The notes: generated from the letters alone by a model not told the origin. A DNA stretch of 47,527 nt from Bradyrhizobium sp. AS23.2 (GCF_001908185.1 NZ_LGHM01000127.1:1-47527); one strand, 5' to 3'. Shown: positions 9,058 through 16,603, counted from the stretch's first letter. Numbers and translations are program-made.

Positions 9058-9774
9058 TCACCACCTCTCCTTCGAGGTGCGGACGTCGAGCTCGAACGAC
9101 CACGCGCGCTCCGGCTGGCGGTAGAGGAAGGCGAAGGCATCGACGATGCCGTCGATGTCGATCAGGCTGTCCTCGCGGCCGGCCGCATCCGGAAAGCGCG
9201 TCAAGATCTTGTCGCCGGCGATCGCGCCGTCGATCACGACATGGCCGACATGGATGCCGTCGGGCGCGTATTCCTTGGCCATGGCCTGCGCCAGTGTACG
9301 CAGGCCGGCCTTGGCCGAGTTGAAGGCGCCATAGCCGGAGCGCCCGCGCAGCGAGGCGCTGGCGCCGGTGAAGAGCAGCGTGCCGGCCTTCTTCGGCGCC
9401 ATGCGGCGCACCGCCTCGCGGCCGAACAGGAAACCGCCGAAGCACACAACGCGCCAGGCTTGCTCGAAATAGTCGGCCTCCATCTCGATGATCTTGCCGG
9501 GCGTGTTGTTGCCGGCGTTGTAGATGGCGAGGTCGAGGTTTTCGCCGGCTGCATCGAACAGCGCGGCGACGTCGCTCTCCTTGGTCGCGTCCGCGACGAA
9601 GGGGACAGCCGCCCCGCCCGCCTTCCCGATATCGCCGGCGACCGCCTGCAATGCGGACTGCGTCCGCCCCGCGACGATCACCTTGAGCCCGTCGGCCGCA
9701 AAGCGCTTGCAGAGCCGGGCCCCGAGCCCGCGGTCCGGACCGACGCCGATCACGATTGCCGTCTTCATTTGCAC
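9058..9774 (-). CDS. Short-chain dehydrogenase/reductase-like protein with Tyr-to-Phe change
   Basis: 238 residues with a Rossmann fold. The glycine motif is altered to GVGPDRGLG near the N-terminus, and NAGNN matches the NNAG strand. The active-site region reads SGYGAFNSAKAG: Lys is present, but the residue four before it is Phe rather than the usual catalytic Tyr. A Tyr lies two residues further upstream. The protein may use another residue, or may bind NAD(P) without classical catalysis. Some SDR subfamilies are known to carry Phe here. It is followed by a hairpin (8970-8994) and preceded, 24 bases away, by the serine acetyltransferase gene, so the two are probably co-transcribed. Confidence 0.85.
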   Translation of the reverse strand: MQMKTAIVIGVGPDRGLGARLCKRFAADGLKVIVAGRTQSALQAVAGDIGKAGGAAVPFVADATKESDVAALFDAAGENLDLAIYNAGNNTPGKIIEMEADYFEQAWRVVCFGGFLFGREAVRRMAPKKAGTLLFTGASASLRGRSGYGAFNSAKAGLRTLAQAMAKEYAPDGIHVGHVVIDGAIAGDKILTRFPDAAGREDSLIDIDGIVDAFAFLYRQPERAWSFELDVRTSKERW

Positions 9775-9798
9775 GTCTCCTGGAGATCGATTGATGGC

Positions 9799-10560
9799 TC
9801 AGGCCGCCGAGACAGGTTCAGGGCAATTGGTCAGCCGCGCGGGATTGCCGACCGCGGTGCAACCGCCCGGCACGTCGCTGGTCACGACGGTGCCGGCGCC
9901 GATCTTCGCAAGATCGCCGATGCTGATGTCGCCGAGGATGGTCGCGCCAGCTCCGATGAAAACGCCGCGGCCGATGCGCGGCGTCGGCAGTTCACTGCGG
10001 CGACCTATGCTGACATTCTGGAGGATGGTGACCTCGTCGCCGATGACGACGTTGGCGCCGATCACGATGCCCGTGGCATGGTCGAGATAGACGGACGACC
10101 CGATGCTGGCGGCCGGATGAATGCTGACTTGCAAGACGTTCGACGCCTCGTTCTGAAACAGCAGCGCCGCATCGATGTGACCGCAGCGCCAGAGCCAGTT
10201 CGAGACGCGCCAGGCCTGCAGCGCGACATAGCCCTTGAAATGCAGCAGCGGCGGCAACAGGCCGCTGATGGCAGGGTCGCGGTGCACGATGGCCTGCAAA
10301 TCATGGCCGGCCGCTTCGATCAGTTCCGGCTGGCCGCGAAAGGCGTCGAGGGAAAAAGCTGTGAAACACGCGCGCTCGGCCGCGCCGGCACCAAGCCGGC
10401 GCCCGATCAGATCGGCCAGAGCTGCGGCAAAATCATCGTGGGCAAGAATGGCGCCGACAAGAGCCTTGCCGAAGATCGGGTCTGCGTCCGCCGCGCGCTG
10501 CGCCTCGCCGCGTATCCTCTGCCAGAGGCCGTCGTTCGTCACGGTCGCAGCTGCCATCAT
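9799..10560 (-). CDS. Serine O-acetyltransferase-like protein (CysE/EpsC type)
   Basis: 253 residues from the ATG at 10560, chosen because GGAGG lies five bases upstream. An N-terminal helical region precedes the left-handed beta-helix of hexapeptide repeats (IHPAASIGSSVYLDHATG, VIGANVVIGDEVTILQNVSIG, GRGVFIGAGATILGDISIG). The His and Asp of LDHATG are the expected catalytic pair. The enzyme makes O-acetylserine from serine and acetyl-CoA for cysteine synthesis. No cysteine synthase or sulfate gene is adjacent. Bradyrhizobium genomes often carry more than one cysE, so this may be an accessory copy. Confidence 0.85.
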   Translation of the reverse strand: MMAAATVTNDGLWQRIRGEAQRAADADPIFGKALVGAILAHDDFAAALADLIGRRLGAGAAERACFTAFSLDAFRGQPELIEAAGHDLQAIVHRDPAISGLLPPLLHFKGYVALQAWRVSNWLWRCGHIDAALLFQNEASNVLQVSIHPAASIGSSVYLDHATGIVIGANVVIGDEVTILQNVSIGRRSELPTPRIGRGVFIGAGATILGDISIGDLAKIGAGTVVTSDVPGGCTAVGNPARLTNCPEPVSAA

Positions 10561-10696
10561 CGCCGCCTCCGGTGTTTTGGCTCTTTTTCTTCTGACGTGT
10601 CGAATATAGGCCGTGGGCAGCCCGCGCGCCACGCCGCGTCAGCGGCACGCGTGGCTATCCAAGCGCCGCGCCGCTGCTCCCCGTGAGGCTACGAGC

Positions 10697-10726
10697 TTGC
10701 ATGCCAGGCATCCGCAACCATATAGT
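10697..10726 (+). promoter_or_regulatory. Candidate sigma70-type promoter for the desaturase leader or sRNA
   Basis: TTGCAT (10697-10702), 17 bases, then ATATAG (10720-10725). It points toward the desaturase, with an expected start near 10732. No plus-strand gene lies between it and the terminator at 10792-10821. Confidence 0.5.
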
Positions 10727-10731
10727 CAGTC

Positions 10732-10821
10732 GAGCTTTAGGCCGACGCTGCTTTGGCCAGGGGTGCACACGCAAAGCATCTCGTTCAAGTCCCCGCGGTG
10801 GTCCGCCATCCGCGGGTTTTT
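10732..10821 (+). ncRNA. Candidate small RNA or leader attenuator upstream of the desaturase
   Basis: About 90 bases lie between a plausible promoter and a textbook intrinsic terminator: CCCGCGG (10792-10798) pairs with CCGCGGG (10810-10816), with additional TGG/CCA pairing inside, followed by TTTTT (10817-10821). No open frame with a ribosome site is visible inside. The terminator lies 70 bases before the desaturase start on the same strand. The element is therefore either an independent small RNA or a leader that terminates transcription conditionally. The terminator is clear; the promoter is weaker. Confidence 0.5.
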
Positions 10822-10890
10822 CGTGCGCGGCCGCCTTCGGCGCTGCCGACGCGAATCCCTGATCCCCCTCACCCGAGGTCACGCTGACAC

Positions 10891-12069
10891 ATGTCGCCCA
10901 ACGCCCCTGCCGACGACCATCACGACGACATTATGTACCCCTCTGCCGTGCCGTTCCTGTTGGTCCATCTCGGCTGTGTTGCGTCCATCTGGACAGGCGT
11001 CACCTGGCAAGCCGTAGCGATCTGCGGTTCACTGTATATCGTGCGCATGTTTGCAATCGGCGCAGGCTACCACCGCTATTTCTCCCATCGGGCTTTTGCG
11101 ACCGGCCGGGTGTTTCAGTTCATCCTGGCCTGGCTCGCGCAAAGCAGCGCGCAGAAGAGCGTTTTATGGTGGGCGGCCAAGCATCGACACCATCATCTGC
11201 ATTCCGATACCGAAATCGACGTGCATTCACCACGTCACCGCGGCTTCCTGTACAGCCACCTCGGCTGGATTTTCTCCCGCCAGCACGACGCGACCGACCT
11301 CGTGAAAGTCGGCGATCTCGCGGGCTATCCGGAACTGATGTGGCTGCATCGGCTGGAACTCCTGCCGGCCGTTGCGCTTGCAACGCTCTGCTTCCTCGCT
11401 GCGGGGTGGTCGGGTCTGGTCGTCGGCTTCCTGTGGAGCACGGTGCTGCTTTATCACGCGACCTTCTGCATCAATTCCCTCGCGCATGTGCATGGACGCA
11501 AGCGATATGTGACGGGTGATGATTCCCGCAACAACTGGCTGTTGGCGTTATTCACCCTGGGTGAGGGCTGGCACAACAATCACCACGCCTACCAAAGCAG
11601 CGTACGACAGGGCTTTCGCTGGTGGGAAGTCGACGTGACCTATTACATCCTGAAGGCCTTGTCCTGGTTTGGCGTCGTCTGGAACATGAAGGCGCCGCCC
11701 GACTTGGTGCTGCGCAACGAGCAGCCGCTCGGCTCGCGGGTCATCCATCGGGCGGCCCGCGAGCTTGCGGGACGGTTCGACGCGCAGGCTCTGGCGCACG
11801 CTATCTCGTCGGCGCTGCGCCGAGCCGATTTGGCCCAGTTGCAACTGCCAACGCTGCACGACATCTTCAATCGCGCGCATGAAGGCGTCGATGCGCTGAC
11901 ACATCTGCATTTGCCGAAAATTCCGACCCGCGACGAGTTTCTCGCCGAGGCCAAGGCGACGTTCGCGCGAACGCGATCACTTAACGAGATCGTGGACCAC
12001 GCCTACGAACACTTCCTGACGTCGGTTCGCGCGCAACTCGCCACGGTGAGCTTGACCAAGGCGATCTGA
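10891..12069 (+). CDS. Membrane fatty-acid (acyl-CoA) desaturase
   Basis: 392 residues. All three histidine boxes of class I desaturases are present: HRYFSH (61-66), HRHHH (98-102) and HNNHH (228-232). Hydrophobic segments lie at about 18-58, 72-88, 155-172 and 174-200. These place two irons on the cytosolic face to introduce a cis double bond, most likely delta-9, into an acyl chain. The C-terminal extension of about 120 residues (from 270) is soluble, helical and lacks a cytochrome b5 heme motif; its role is unknown. An intrinsic terminator in its leader suggests regulated expression. Membrane fluidity control is the expected role. Confidence 0.93.
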   Translation: MSPNAPADDHHDDIMYPSAVPFLLVHLGCVASIWTGVTWQAVAICGSLYIVRMFAIGAGYHRYFSHRAFATGRVFQFILAWLAQSSAQKSVLWWAAKHRHHHLHSDTEIDVHSPRHRGFLYSHLGWIFSRQHDATDLVKVGDLAGYPELMWLHRLELLPAVALATLCFLAAGWSGLVVGFLWSTVLLYHATFCINSLAHVHGRKRYVTGDDSRNNWLLALFTLGEGWHNNHHAYQSSVRQGFRWWEVDVTYYILKALSWFGVVWNMKAPPDLVLRNEQPLGSRVIHRAARELAGRFDAQALAHAISSALRRADLAQLQLPTLHDIFNRAHEGVDALTHLHLPKIPTRDEFLAEAKATFARTRSLNEIVDHAYEHFLTSVRAQLATVSLTKAI

Positions 12070-12104
12070 ACGTCGCGGCTGCCAGCCGCGCCCCAACAAC
12101 CAAA

Positions 12105-12135
12105 CCGCCCGCCTGCGGGTTGCGCAAGCGGGCGG
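12105..12135 (-). terminator. Shared hairpin between the convergent desaturase and DUF2852 genes
   Basis: CCGCCCGC (12105-12112) pairs with GCGGGCGG (12128-12135). Read on the minus strand it is followed by TTTGGTTG, and read on the plus strand it follows the desaturase stop by about 35 bases. Probably bidirectional. Confidence 0.5.
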
Positions 12136-12195
12136 CTCGGGGCCATCAGGACTATGGGGGCATGCGCCTGAAGGCTTTGAGATGTGGGTCCCAGA

Positions 12196-12681
12196 TCAGC
12201 CCTGCGGCTGGTCGGTCGGCGGCGGCGTCGGGCGCGTCTTATGCTGCGCCATGAACTGGTCGAACTCTTCCTTGTCCTTGGCGTGGCGCAGACGGTCGAG
12301 GAAGTTCCTGAACTCGACCTGCTCTTCCTCGAGCCGGCGCAGCGTTTCAGTGCGGTACTCGTCGAAGGCGCGATTGCCGGAAGACGGCGGCCCGAAGCCA
12401 AAGCCGAAACCGCGGCGCTCCATACGGTCGCGCATGCGATCCATCCTGTACTGCATCCGCTCCATCTTGTTCTGCCAGCGATCCTGGTTGCTCCAGCACG
12501 ACATTCTTCTGCTCCCGAGTGTGAAAAAGAGAAGGGCAAGTCCGATCGGCCACCAGATGATGAAGCCGAGGATGGTCACGGCGATCCAGCCGGGATGCCA
12601 GGGCGTATCGAGCATGTGGGGGCGCTCATAGTGTTGGTCCGAAGGGCCGCGCCATCGATTGACATCAGCGGTGTAGGCCAT
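12196..12681 (-). CDS. DUF2852 family membrane protein
   Basis: 161 residues. A single strongly hydrophobic segment (about 32-53, WIAVTILGFIIWWPIGLALLFF) is followed by a basic, Met/Arg-rich stretch with heptad character, a Gly/Phe-rich patch (GFGFGFGPP) and a coiled-coil helix ending in DKEEFDQFM. The order matches DUF2852, whose function is unknown. The promoter has TTGACA and a TAGCTA -10, with a perfect palindrome directly downstream. A second copy of that palindrome covers the start of the neighbouring tetR gene, so this gene is very probably repressed by that TetR. Confidence 0.85.
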   Translation of the reverse strand: MAYTADVNRWRGPSDQHYERPHMLDTPWHPGWIAVTILGFIIWWPIGLALLFFTLGSRRMSCWSNQDRWQNKMERMQYRMDRMRDRMERRGFGFGFGPPSSGNRAFDEYRTETLRRLEEEQVEFRNFLDRLRHAKDKEEFDQFMAQHKTRPTPPPTDQPQG

Positions 12682-12716
12682 TTCCCATCTCCATCACGGC
12701 ACCAGCGCCGTTGTGA

Positions 12717-12735
12717 ATGTAAATAACATTTACAT
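12717..12735. promoter_or_regulatory. TetR-type operator in the DUF2852 promoter
   Basis: ATGTAAAT-aac-ATTTACAT: an exact 8-bp inverted repeat with a 3-bp spacer. It abuts the downstream edge of the -10 element, where a bound repressor would block initiation. A related 8-3-8 site overlaps the start of the TetR gene at 13542-13560. Confidence 0.8.
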
Positions 12736-12762
12736 AGCTAGACGATCCCGCGATTTTGTCAA
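12735..12762 (-). promoter_or_regulatory. DUF2852 promoter
   Basis: On the minus strand, consensus TTGACA (12757-12762), 16 bases, then TAGCTA (12735-12740). The operator palindrome starts at the last base of the -10. Confidence 0.65.
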
Positions 12763-12802
12763 GCCGACCGCCAGACAGGGCGGGCGAATTATTTGCGCAA
12801 TT

Positions 12803-13543
12803 TTATTTCGGCTTGCCCCAGGGGCCGCCGGGAGGCACGCCAGAACCGGAGGAAGCCTCCGGTGGCACCGGCGGCGGCTCGGCGCCCTTGCCCGGGGGAC
12901 GGCGATCGGTCGGGAAGCCGAGACCGCGCAGATAGATCAGCACCTCGGCTTCGAGCAGCTCATCCGGCGACATCGGCAGTTTTCGGCGCGCGGCATCGCC
13001 GCGGGAAAACAGCGAGGCGACGCCATGCGCCATCGACCAGATGTGCAGCGCCATCATCATCGCGGGAGGACGCGGCGTGCCGAGGGGTGCGAGTGCCGCG
13101 AGGCGCTCCGCCGCAGCGCGAATGATGTTGAAGGCGCGTTCGCTCGCGGCCTGCAGCGCGGGATTGGCATCGACCGGCAGGCCCGACTCGAACATCGCGT
13201 TGTAGAAGGCGGGCTCCTCGCGAGCGAAGGCGAGATAGGCCTTGCCGACGCGCTCGAACGCCGTGACCGTATCGGGCCGCCCGTCGTCCCAGGCTGCGGT
13301 CAGACGCTGCTCAAACTGCTCGAAGCCGCGCTGGGCGATCGAGGACAACAGCTCGTCGCGGTCGCGGAAATGCCGGTAAGGCGCCGCCGCGCTGACGCCG
13401 GCCATGCGCGCGGCATCGGCAAAGGTGAAGCCAGCCGCGCCCTTCTCGGCGATCAACCCGAGGGCGGCCTGCAACAGGGCTTCCTTGAGATTACCGTGAT
13501 GATAGCCGCGCTCGGCGCGGCTCTGCTCCTTGCGCCAGCTCAT
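12803..13543 (-). CDS. TetR/AcrR family repressor
   Basis: 246 residues. The N-terminal DNA-binding domain begins with the familiar YHHGNLKEALLQAA and has the helix-turn-helix FADAARMAGVSAAAPYRHF (about 40-60). A ligand-binding domain follows. The last 30 residues are Pro/Gly-rich and probably disordered. The ATG at 13543 lies inside a palindrome matching the one in the DUF2852 promoter, so autoregulation and control of DUF2852 are expected. No Shine-Dalgarno precedes this ATG, so the message may be leaderless. Ligand unknown. Confidence 0.93.
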   Translation of the reverse strand: MSWRKEQSRAERGYHHGNLKEALLQAALGLIAEKGAAGFTFADAARMAGVSAAAPYRHFRDRDELLSSIAQRGFEQFEQRLTAAWDDGRPDTVTAFERVGKAYLAFAREEPAFYNAMFESGLPVDANPALQAASERAFNIIRAAAERLAALAPLGTPRPPAMMMALHIWSMAHGVASLFSRGDAARRKLPMSPDELLEAEVLIYLRGLGFPTDRRPPGKGAEPPPVPPEASSGSGVPPGGPWGKPK

Positions 13544-13560
13544 GTGAACGACTTTTACAT
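13542..13560. promoter_or_regulatory. TetR-type operator overlapping the tetR start codon
   Basis: ATGTGAAC-gac-TTTTACAT: same 8-3-8 geometry as the site at 12717-12735, with three arm changes (positions 5 and 8 of the left arm, position 1 of the right). Binding here would block transcription start or early elongation of the repressor gene. Confidence 0.65.
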
Positions 13561-13602
13561 GAGCCGGGCGTGAAGGTCACTAGCGGCGATCGCGGGTGAT
13601 TA

Positions 13603-13663
13603 ACCCGTACTTTCACGGGTCGTTCTCGCGCTTCGGGGGGCGGCTCTGTCGAGCCGCCCCCGA
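13603..13663 (-). terminator. Two hairpins after the YciI gene pair
   Basis: A very stable stem at 13633-13663 (13 pairs with one bulged G, loop TGTC) begins just past the YciI stop. A smaller stem at 13603-13620 (ACCCGT / ACGGGT) is followed on the minus strand by TTAATC. Together they probably end the YciI transcript before tetR. Confidence 0.5.
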
Positions 13664-13670
13664 GGCCGAG

Positions 13671-14033
13671 CTAACCGCCCGGGATCGGCAGCACCGGCAT
13701 GATCTCGACGCGCTCGCCGGGGAAGATCGCAAAGTGCGGGTGGTTCTCGAACATTCTTGCCGCGGCTTCATGGGAGGCGGCGCGGACCACGGTGAAGGCG
13801 CCCATCTCGTTGGCGATGTCGGCGACGCCCTTCGCGTCGACTTTCTTGGTCTTGCCGAGCGGGCCGCCCATGGCCTGGATCGCGCCTTGGTGCTTCTCGA
13901 CCCAGCCCTTCCAGGCCGCCATGCCCTCCTGCTCTTTCGCCTTGCGCTCGGCGTCGGACATCGCATTCCACGCGGCCCATTTCGGGCTGTTCTTGCTGCC
14001 GAGGAAAACGGCGAGATAGGTATCGGTGCTCAT
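13671..14033 (-). CDS. YciI-related small protein
   Basis: 120 residues from the ATG at 14033, chosen because AGGGAGA lies upstream at normal spacing. The start MSTDTYLAVFLG and the EHPHFAIFPGE-like C-terminal region (ENHPHFAIFPGERVEIMPV) resemble the YciI/DGPF dimeric alpha-beta fold. The sequence reads GGPLGKTKK where other members have the DGPF motif, so it belongs to a divergent branch. It lies 50 bases downstream of a canonical YciI gene and shares its ECF-type promoter at 14601-14628. Biochemical role unknown. Confidence 0.8.
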   Translation of the reverse strand: MSTDTYLAVFLGSKNSPKWAAWNAMSDAERKAKEQEGMAAWKGWVEKHQGAIQAMGGPLGKTKKVDAKGVADIANEMGAFTVVRAASHEAAARMFENHPHFAIFPGERVEIMPVLPIPGG

Positions 14034-14082
14034 CGGTCGTTTCTCCCTTTGTTGTCGATTGAACGCGGTGGGTCGTTGCTGA

Positions 14083-14487
14083 CTACTTCTTGAGGTCGTC
14101 GAAGCCAGCCACGACCTCCTGTACGTCAGGCGGAAAATCCGTGATCTCCTGCACCTGCCGGATCTCGATGATTTCGTTCGGCGACGCCGGACACTTCCTG
14201 GCCCAGGCGATCGCTTCCTCGCGCGAGGCAACCTCGATCATCCAGTAGCCGCCCAGGACTTCCTTGGCCTCTGCGAAGGGGCCGTCGGTCACAATAGGCT
14301 CGCCGGTCGCAAACGAGACGCGCGCGCCCGTGGACGGCGGATGCAGGCCGTCGAGAGTGATCAGCACGCCGGCATCCTTCAGCGCCTCGTTGTAGCGCAT
14401 CATCGCGGCGATACGCTCGGGATCGAGTTGAACGTCCGCCGGCGCACTCTCGTAGCCGAGCGGGATCATCAGCATCATGAAACGCAT
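14083..14487 (-). CDS. YciI/DGPF family protein
   Basis: 134 residues. MRFMMLMIP at the start and VTDGPFAEAKEVLGGYWMIEV in the middle are diagnostic of the YCII-related DGPF family, and the DGPF motif itself is intact. The fold is a small ferredoxin-like dimer. Genes of this family are the usual partners of ECF42 sigma factors. This one has the same TGTCGG-N17-CGTC promoter as the sigma operon 6.6 kb away, with an unusually long leader (about 105 bases) containing a hairpin at 14512-14540. The ATG at 14487 has AGGA six bases upstream. Confidence 0.92.
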   Translation of the reverse strand: MRFMMLMIPLGYESAPADVQLDPERIAAMMRYNEALKDAGVLITLDGLHPPSTGARVSFATGEPIVTDGPFAEAKEVLGGYWMIEVASREEAIAWARKCPASPNEIIEIRQVQEITDFPPDVQEVVAGFDDLKK

Positions 14488-14511
14488 GGGGGTCCTGTTT
14501 TCACTCTCATC

Positions 14512-14540
14512 CCGGAATGCGCCGCAAGGCGCAGGTCCGG
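14512..14540 (-). repeat. Hairpin in the 5' leader of the YciI mRNA
   Basis: TGCGCC-gcaa-GGCGCA with outer CCGGA/TCCGG pairing. It resembles a truncated copy of the common palindromic repeat of this genome (compare 19481-19585). It lies about 15 bases before the ribosome site. Confidence 0.5.
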
Positions 14541-14600
14541 AACCATTGATCGATCGACATTGTCTTGGGTCCGGCCGAACTGGCCTGTGCTCCCTCGTAA

Positions 14601-14628
14601 GACGAACGAGGTTTTACAGAACCGACAG
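14601..14628 (-). promoter_or_regulatory. ECF42-type promoter of the YciI pair
   Basis: Minus strand: TGTCGG (14622-14627), exactly 17 bases, CGTC (14601-14604), preceded by C and followed by TTA. Identical core and spacing to the sites at 15076, 19428 and 21268. Confidence 0.8.
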
Positions 14629-14678
14629 GGCCGCGGAAATTATTTCGGAGGTCATTTTCTGAAGATCGTGCCGGACCG

Positions 14679-15044
14679 CTAGCGCGACTGCGGGAGAAAA
14701 CGATCGTCCTGCCAGGCCGCGCCGAAATAGACGTCGATGCGCCGGACCTTGCCGCCTTCAAAGGTGAAGAACTCCGTATTCCGGAAGCTCCTGCCATCTC
14801 TTGCCAGGCAGTGATAGGTGACGAAGGCCTCATTGCCCCGGACGAAGATGCGCTCGATATCGTGGCGGGCGATCCAGCCGGTGTCGCGCCAACAGCGCTC
14901 GAAATAGGTCGCCTTGTCGAGGTCGTCATCGAACGGGCTGGTGAAACGGAAATCATCGGCGAGTGCATCGCTGACCTGTTGCCGGTCGTTGGCGAGATAG
15001 GCGGCGAAAAGGTTTCGAATAAGGCGTTCGAAGTCATCGGGCAT
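14679..15044 (-). CDS. SnoaL-like / NTF2-fold protein
   Basis: 121 residues, a single NTF2-like cone fold. It starts FERLIRNLFAAYLANDRQQV, has DDFRFTSPFDDDLDKATYFERCW where the pocket begins, and ends in FFTFEGGKVRRIDVYFG. Such proteins are small enzymes or ligand binders; substrate unknown. The ATG at 15044 has GGAG nine bases upstream and is only about 25 bases from the predicted start site of an ECF42-type promoter (15076-15103). It heads the cluster that continues into two YciI genes, though those have their own copy of the same promoter. Confidence 0.85.
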   Translation of the reverse strand: MPDDFERLIRNLFAAYLANDRQQVSDALADDFRFTSPFDDDLDKATYFERCWRDTGWIARHDIERIFVRGNEAFVTYHCLARDGRSFRNTEFFTFEGGKVRRIDVYFGAAWQDDRFLPQSR

Positions 15045-15075
15045 CGGTCGGTCTCCAGGGGCCAGTCCTCTGCAA

Positions 15076-15103
15076 GACGATCCGCAAGCCGCAACACCGA
15101 CAG
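15076..15103 (-). promoter_or_regulatory. ECF42-type promoter of the SnoaL-like gene
   Basis: Minus strand: TGTCGG (15097-15102), 17 bases, CGTC (15076-15079), then TTG. The same element occurs in front of three other transcription units in this window. Confidence 0.8.
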
Positions 15104-15261
15104 CCTGTCGCAGCCGCTGGTGCGCGGAATGCGAATATTTTTCAGATCGCGCCCGTGGAACTACGGGTGCAGCGCGGCAAGTTTATGAATTCCGCCGTGC
15201 ATATGAATAGAGAACGCTCGTGAACTGAATGAGATGCTCGGGAAACTACGGACGGCACCCA

Positions 15262-15540
15262 GCGCACGCGGGCGAAGCCGGTCGCGGCTTCGCTGTGGTC
15301 GCCTCCGAGGTGAAGAACCTCGCGAGCCAGGCGAAGCAGGCGACCGATACGATCTCCGCGGAGATCAACGCGCCGAACACCATCGCCGGAGACGTCGCGA
15401 GCTCGCTCACCGCAATCAAGGCCGCGATCGCCGGCGTCAGCGAGTTCATCGCTTCCACCGCCGCCGCGGTCGAGGAGCAGAGCATCGTGACGGCGGACAT
15501 GTCGGCCAACATACAGCGCGCGTCGGCGGAGCTATCGTAG
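15262..15540 (+). pseudogene. Remnant of a methyl-accepting chemotaxis protein (C-terminal end)
   Basis: About 90 residues continue in frame from HAGEAGRGFAVVASEVKNLA to a stop. This is the cytoplasmic hairpin tip and descending helix of a chemoreceptor (compare RAGEAGRGFAVVASEVKALA in the intact receptor at 22479-24446). The sensor, membrane and HAMP parts and the first signalling helix are missing. Homology begins abruptly near 15262, and there is no proper start or ribosome site. The bases just upstream do not resemble a receptor, so this is a deletion or recombination scar. Confidence 0.85.
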
Positions 15541-15555
15541 GCTCTCCCAGATACT

Positions 15556-15710
15556 CCCCCGTCATCCCCGCGCAACCGCGAAGCGGTTGTCGCTGGAGGT
15601 GCTCACCGTGCAAAGCACGGTGAGCCTCGAAGAATGAATCGGCCCGATGCGGCCGGGCCGTCGCCCTTCGAGGGCCCCTTCGCGGCCACCTCAGGGTGAC
15701 GGTGCGCGCA
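15556..15710. repeat. Palindromic intergenic repeat
   Basis: Contains CAACCGC-gaa-GCGGTTG (15573-15589) and a perfect 10-bp hairpin GCTCACCGTG / CACGGTGAGC (15601-15625), then a GC-rich tract ending in CCTCAGGGTGACGG. The layout is like the dispersed non-coding repeats of Bradyrhizobium genomes. It lies directly after the chemoreceptor remnant. Confidence 0.6.
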
Positions 15711-15814
15711 ATCAACCGGCTCTCGCCAGGGTCTTTCTCGCCGGGACGAAAGCGCAGTAGAAGGAGCGCGCGCCCGCGCGCGACCACCCCTTTCGACACA
15801 GGACAGATCAGCCG

Positions 15815-16603
15815 ATGCCGCAAGCCCCGCAAAAAGTCGCCCTCGTCACCGGAGCCGCGCGCGGCATCGGACTTGCGACCGCCAAGAAATTCCTGGCCGA
15901 AGGCTGGCGCGTGGCACTGCTCGACATCGAGGGTGAGTTGCTCGGCCGTGCGATCGTCGAGCTCGGCCGGGGCGAGGCAGCGCTGGCATTGACCTGCGAC
16001 GTCTCGAACGCGACCGCGGTCGGCGCCGCGATGACGACGATCGAGCGGCAGTTCGGCCGGCTCGACGCGCTCGTCAACAATGCCGGGATCGCCGTGTTCG
16101 CGCCAATGATGGAGACGTCGGAGGCCGACTGGCGCCGCGTGCTCGACGTCAACCTCACCGGCCCGTTCCTGTGCACCAAGGCCGCGGTGCCGCTGATGCG
16201 CGACGGCAATGGCGGCGCGATCGTCAACATCACCTCGATCTCGGCCGTGCGCGCCTCGACGTTGCGCTCCGCCTACGGCACCAGCAAGGCGGGACTCGCG
16301 CACCTGACCAAGCAACTCGCGGTCGAGCTCGCCTCGCTCAACATCCGCGTCAACGCGGTCGCGCCGGGACCGGTCGACACCGCGATGGCGAAGCAGGTGC
16401 ACACCAAGGAGATCCGCGCCGACTATCACGACGCCATTCCGCTCAACCGCTACGGCCTGGAAGAGGAACTCGCCGAAGCGATCTACTTCCTGTGCTCGGC
16501 GCGTGCGAGCTACATCACCGGCCAAATTTTGGCCGTCGATGGCGGGTTCGATGCGGCGGGTATCGGCCTGCCGACGCTGCGCGGCCAGCGCCGAAACGGG
16601 TAG
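15815..16603 (+). CDS. Short-chain dehydrogenase/reductase (classical)
   Basis: 262 residues with all classical SDR motifs: TGAARGIG (NAD(P) binding), NNAG, catalytic Ser in TSISAV, and YGTSK (Tyr-x3-Lys). VAPGPVDTAMA and DGGF near the C-terminus complete the fold. The Asp in LLDIEGE after the second strand suggests NAD rather than NADP. The substrate cannot be named from sequence; polyol, sugar or 3-oxoacyl dehydrogenases of this type are common. It stands alone between two repeat-rich gaps. Confidence 0.92.
   Translation: MPQAPQKVALVTGAARGIGLATAKKFLAEGWRVALLDIEGELLGRAIVELGRGEAALALTCDVSNATAVGAAMTTIERQFGRLDALVNNAGIAVFAPMMETSEADWRRVLDVNLTGPFLCTKAAVPLMRDGNGGAIVNITSISAVRASTLRSAYGTSKAGLAHLTKQLAVELASLNIRVNAVAPGPVDTAMAKQVHTKEIRADYHDAIPLNRYGLEEELAEAIYFLCSARASYITGQILAVDGGFDAAGIGLPTLRGQRRNG

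Noticed and set aside
8695..10686. Long plus-strand open frame opposite the SDR and serine acetyltransferase genes
   Set aside because: Antisense to two clear genes, low-complexity Arg/Ala-rich product, no ribosome site. High GC content creates such frames.
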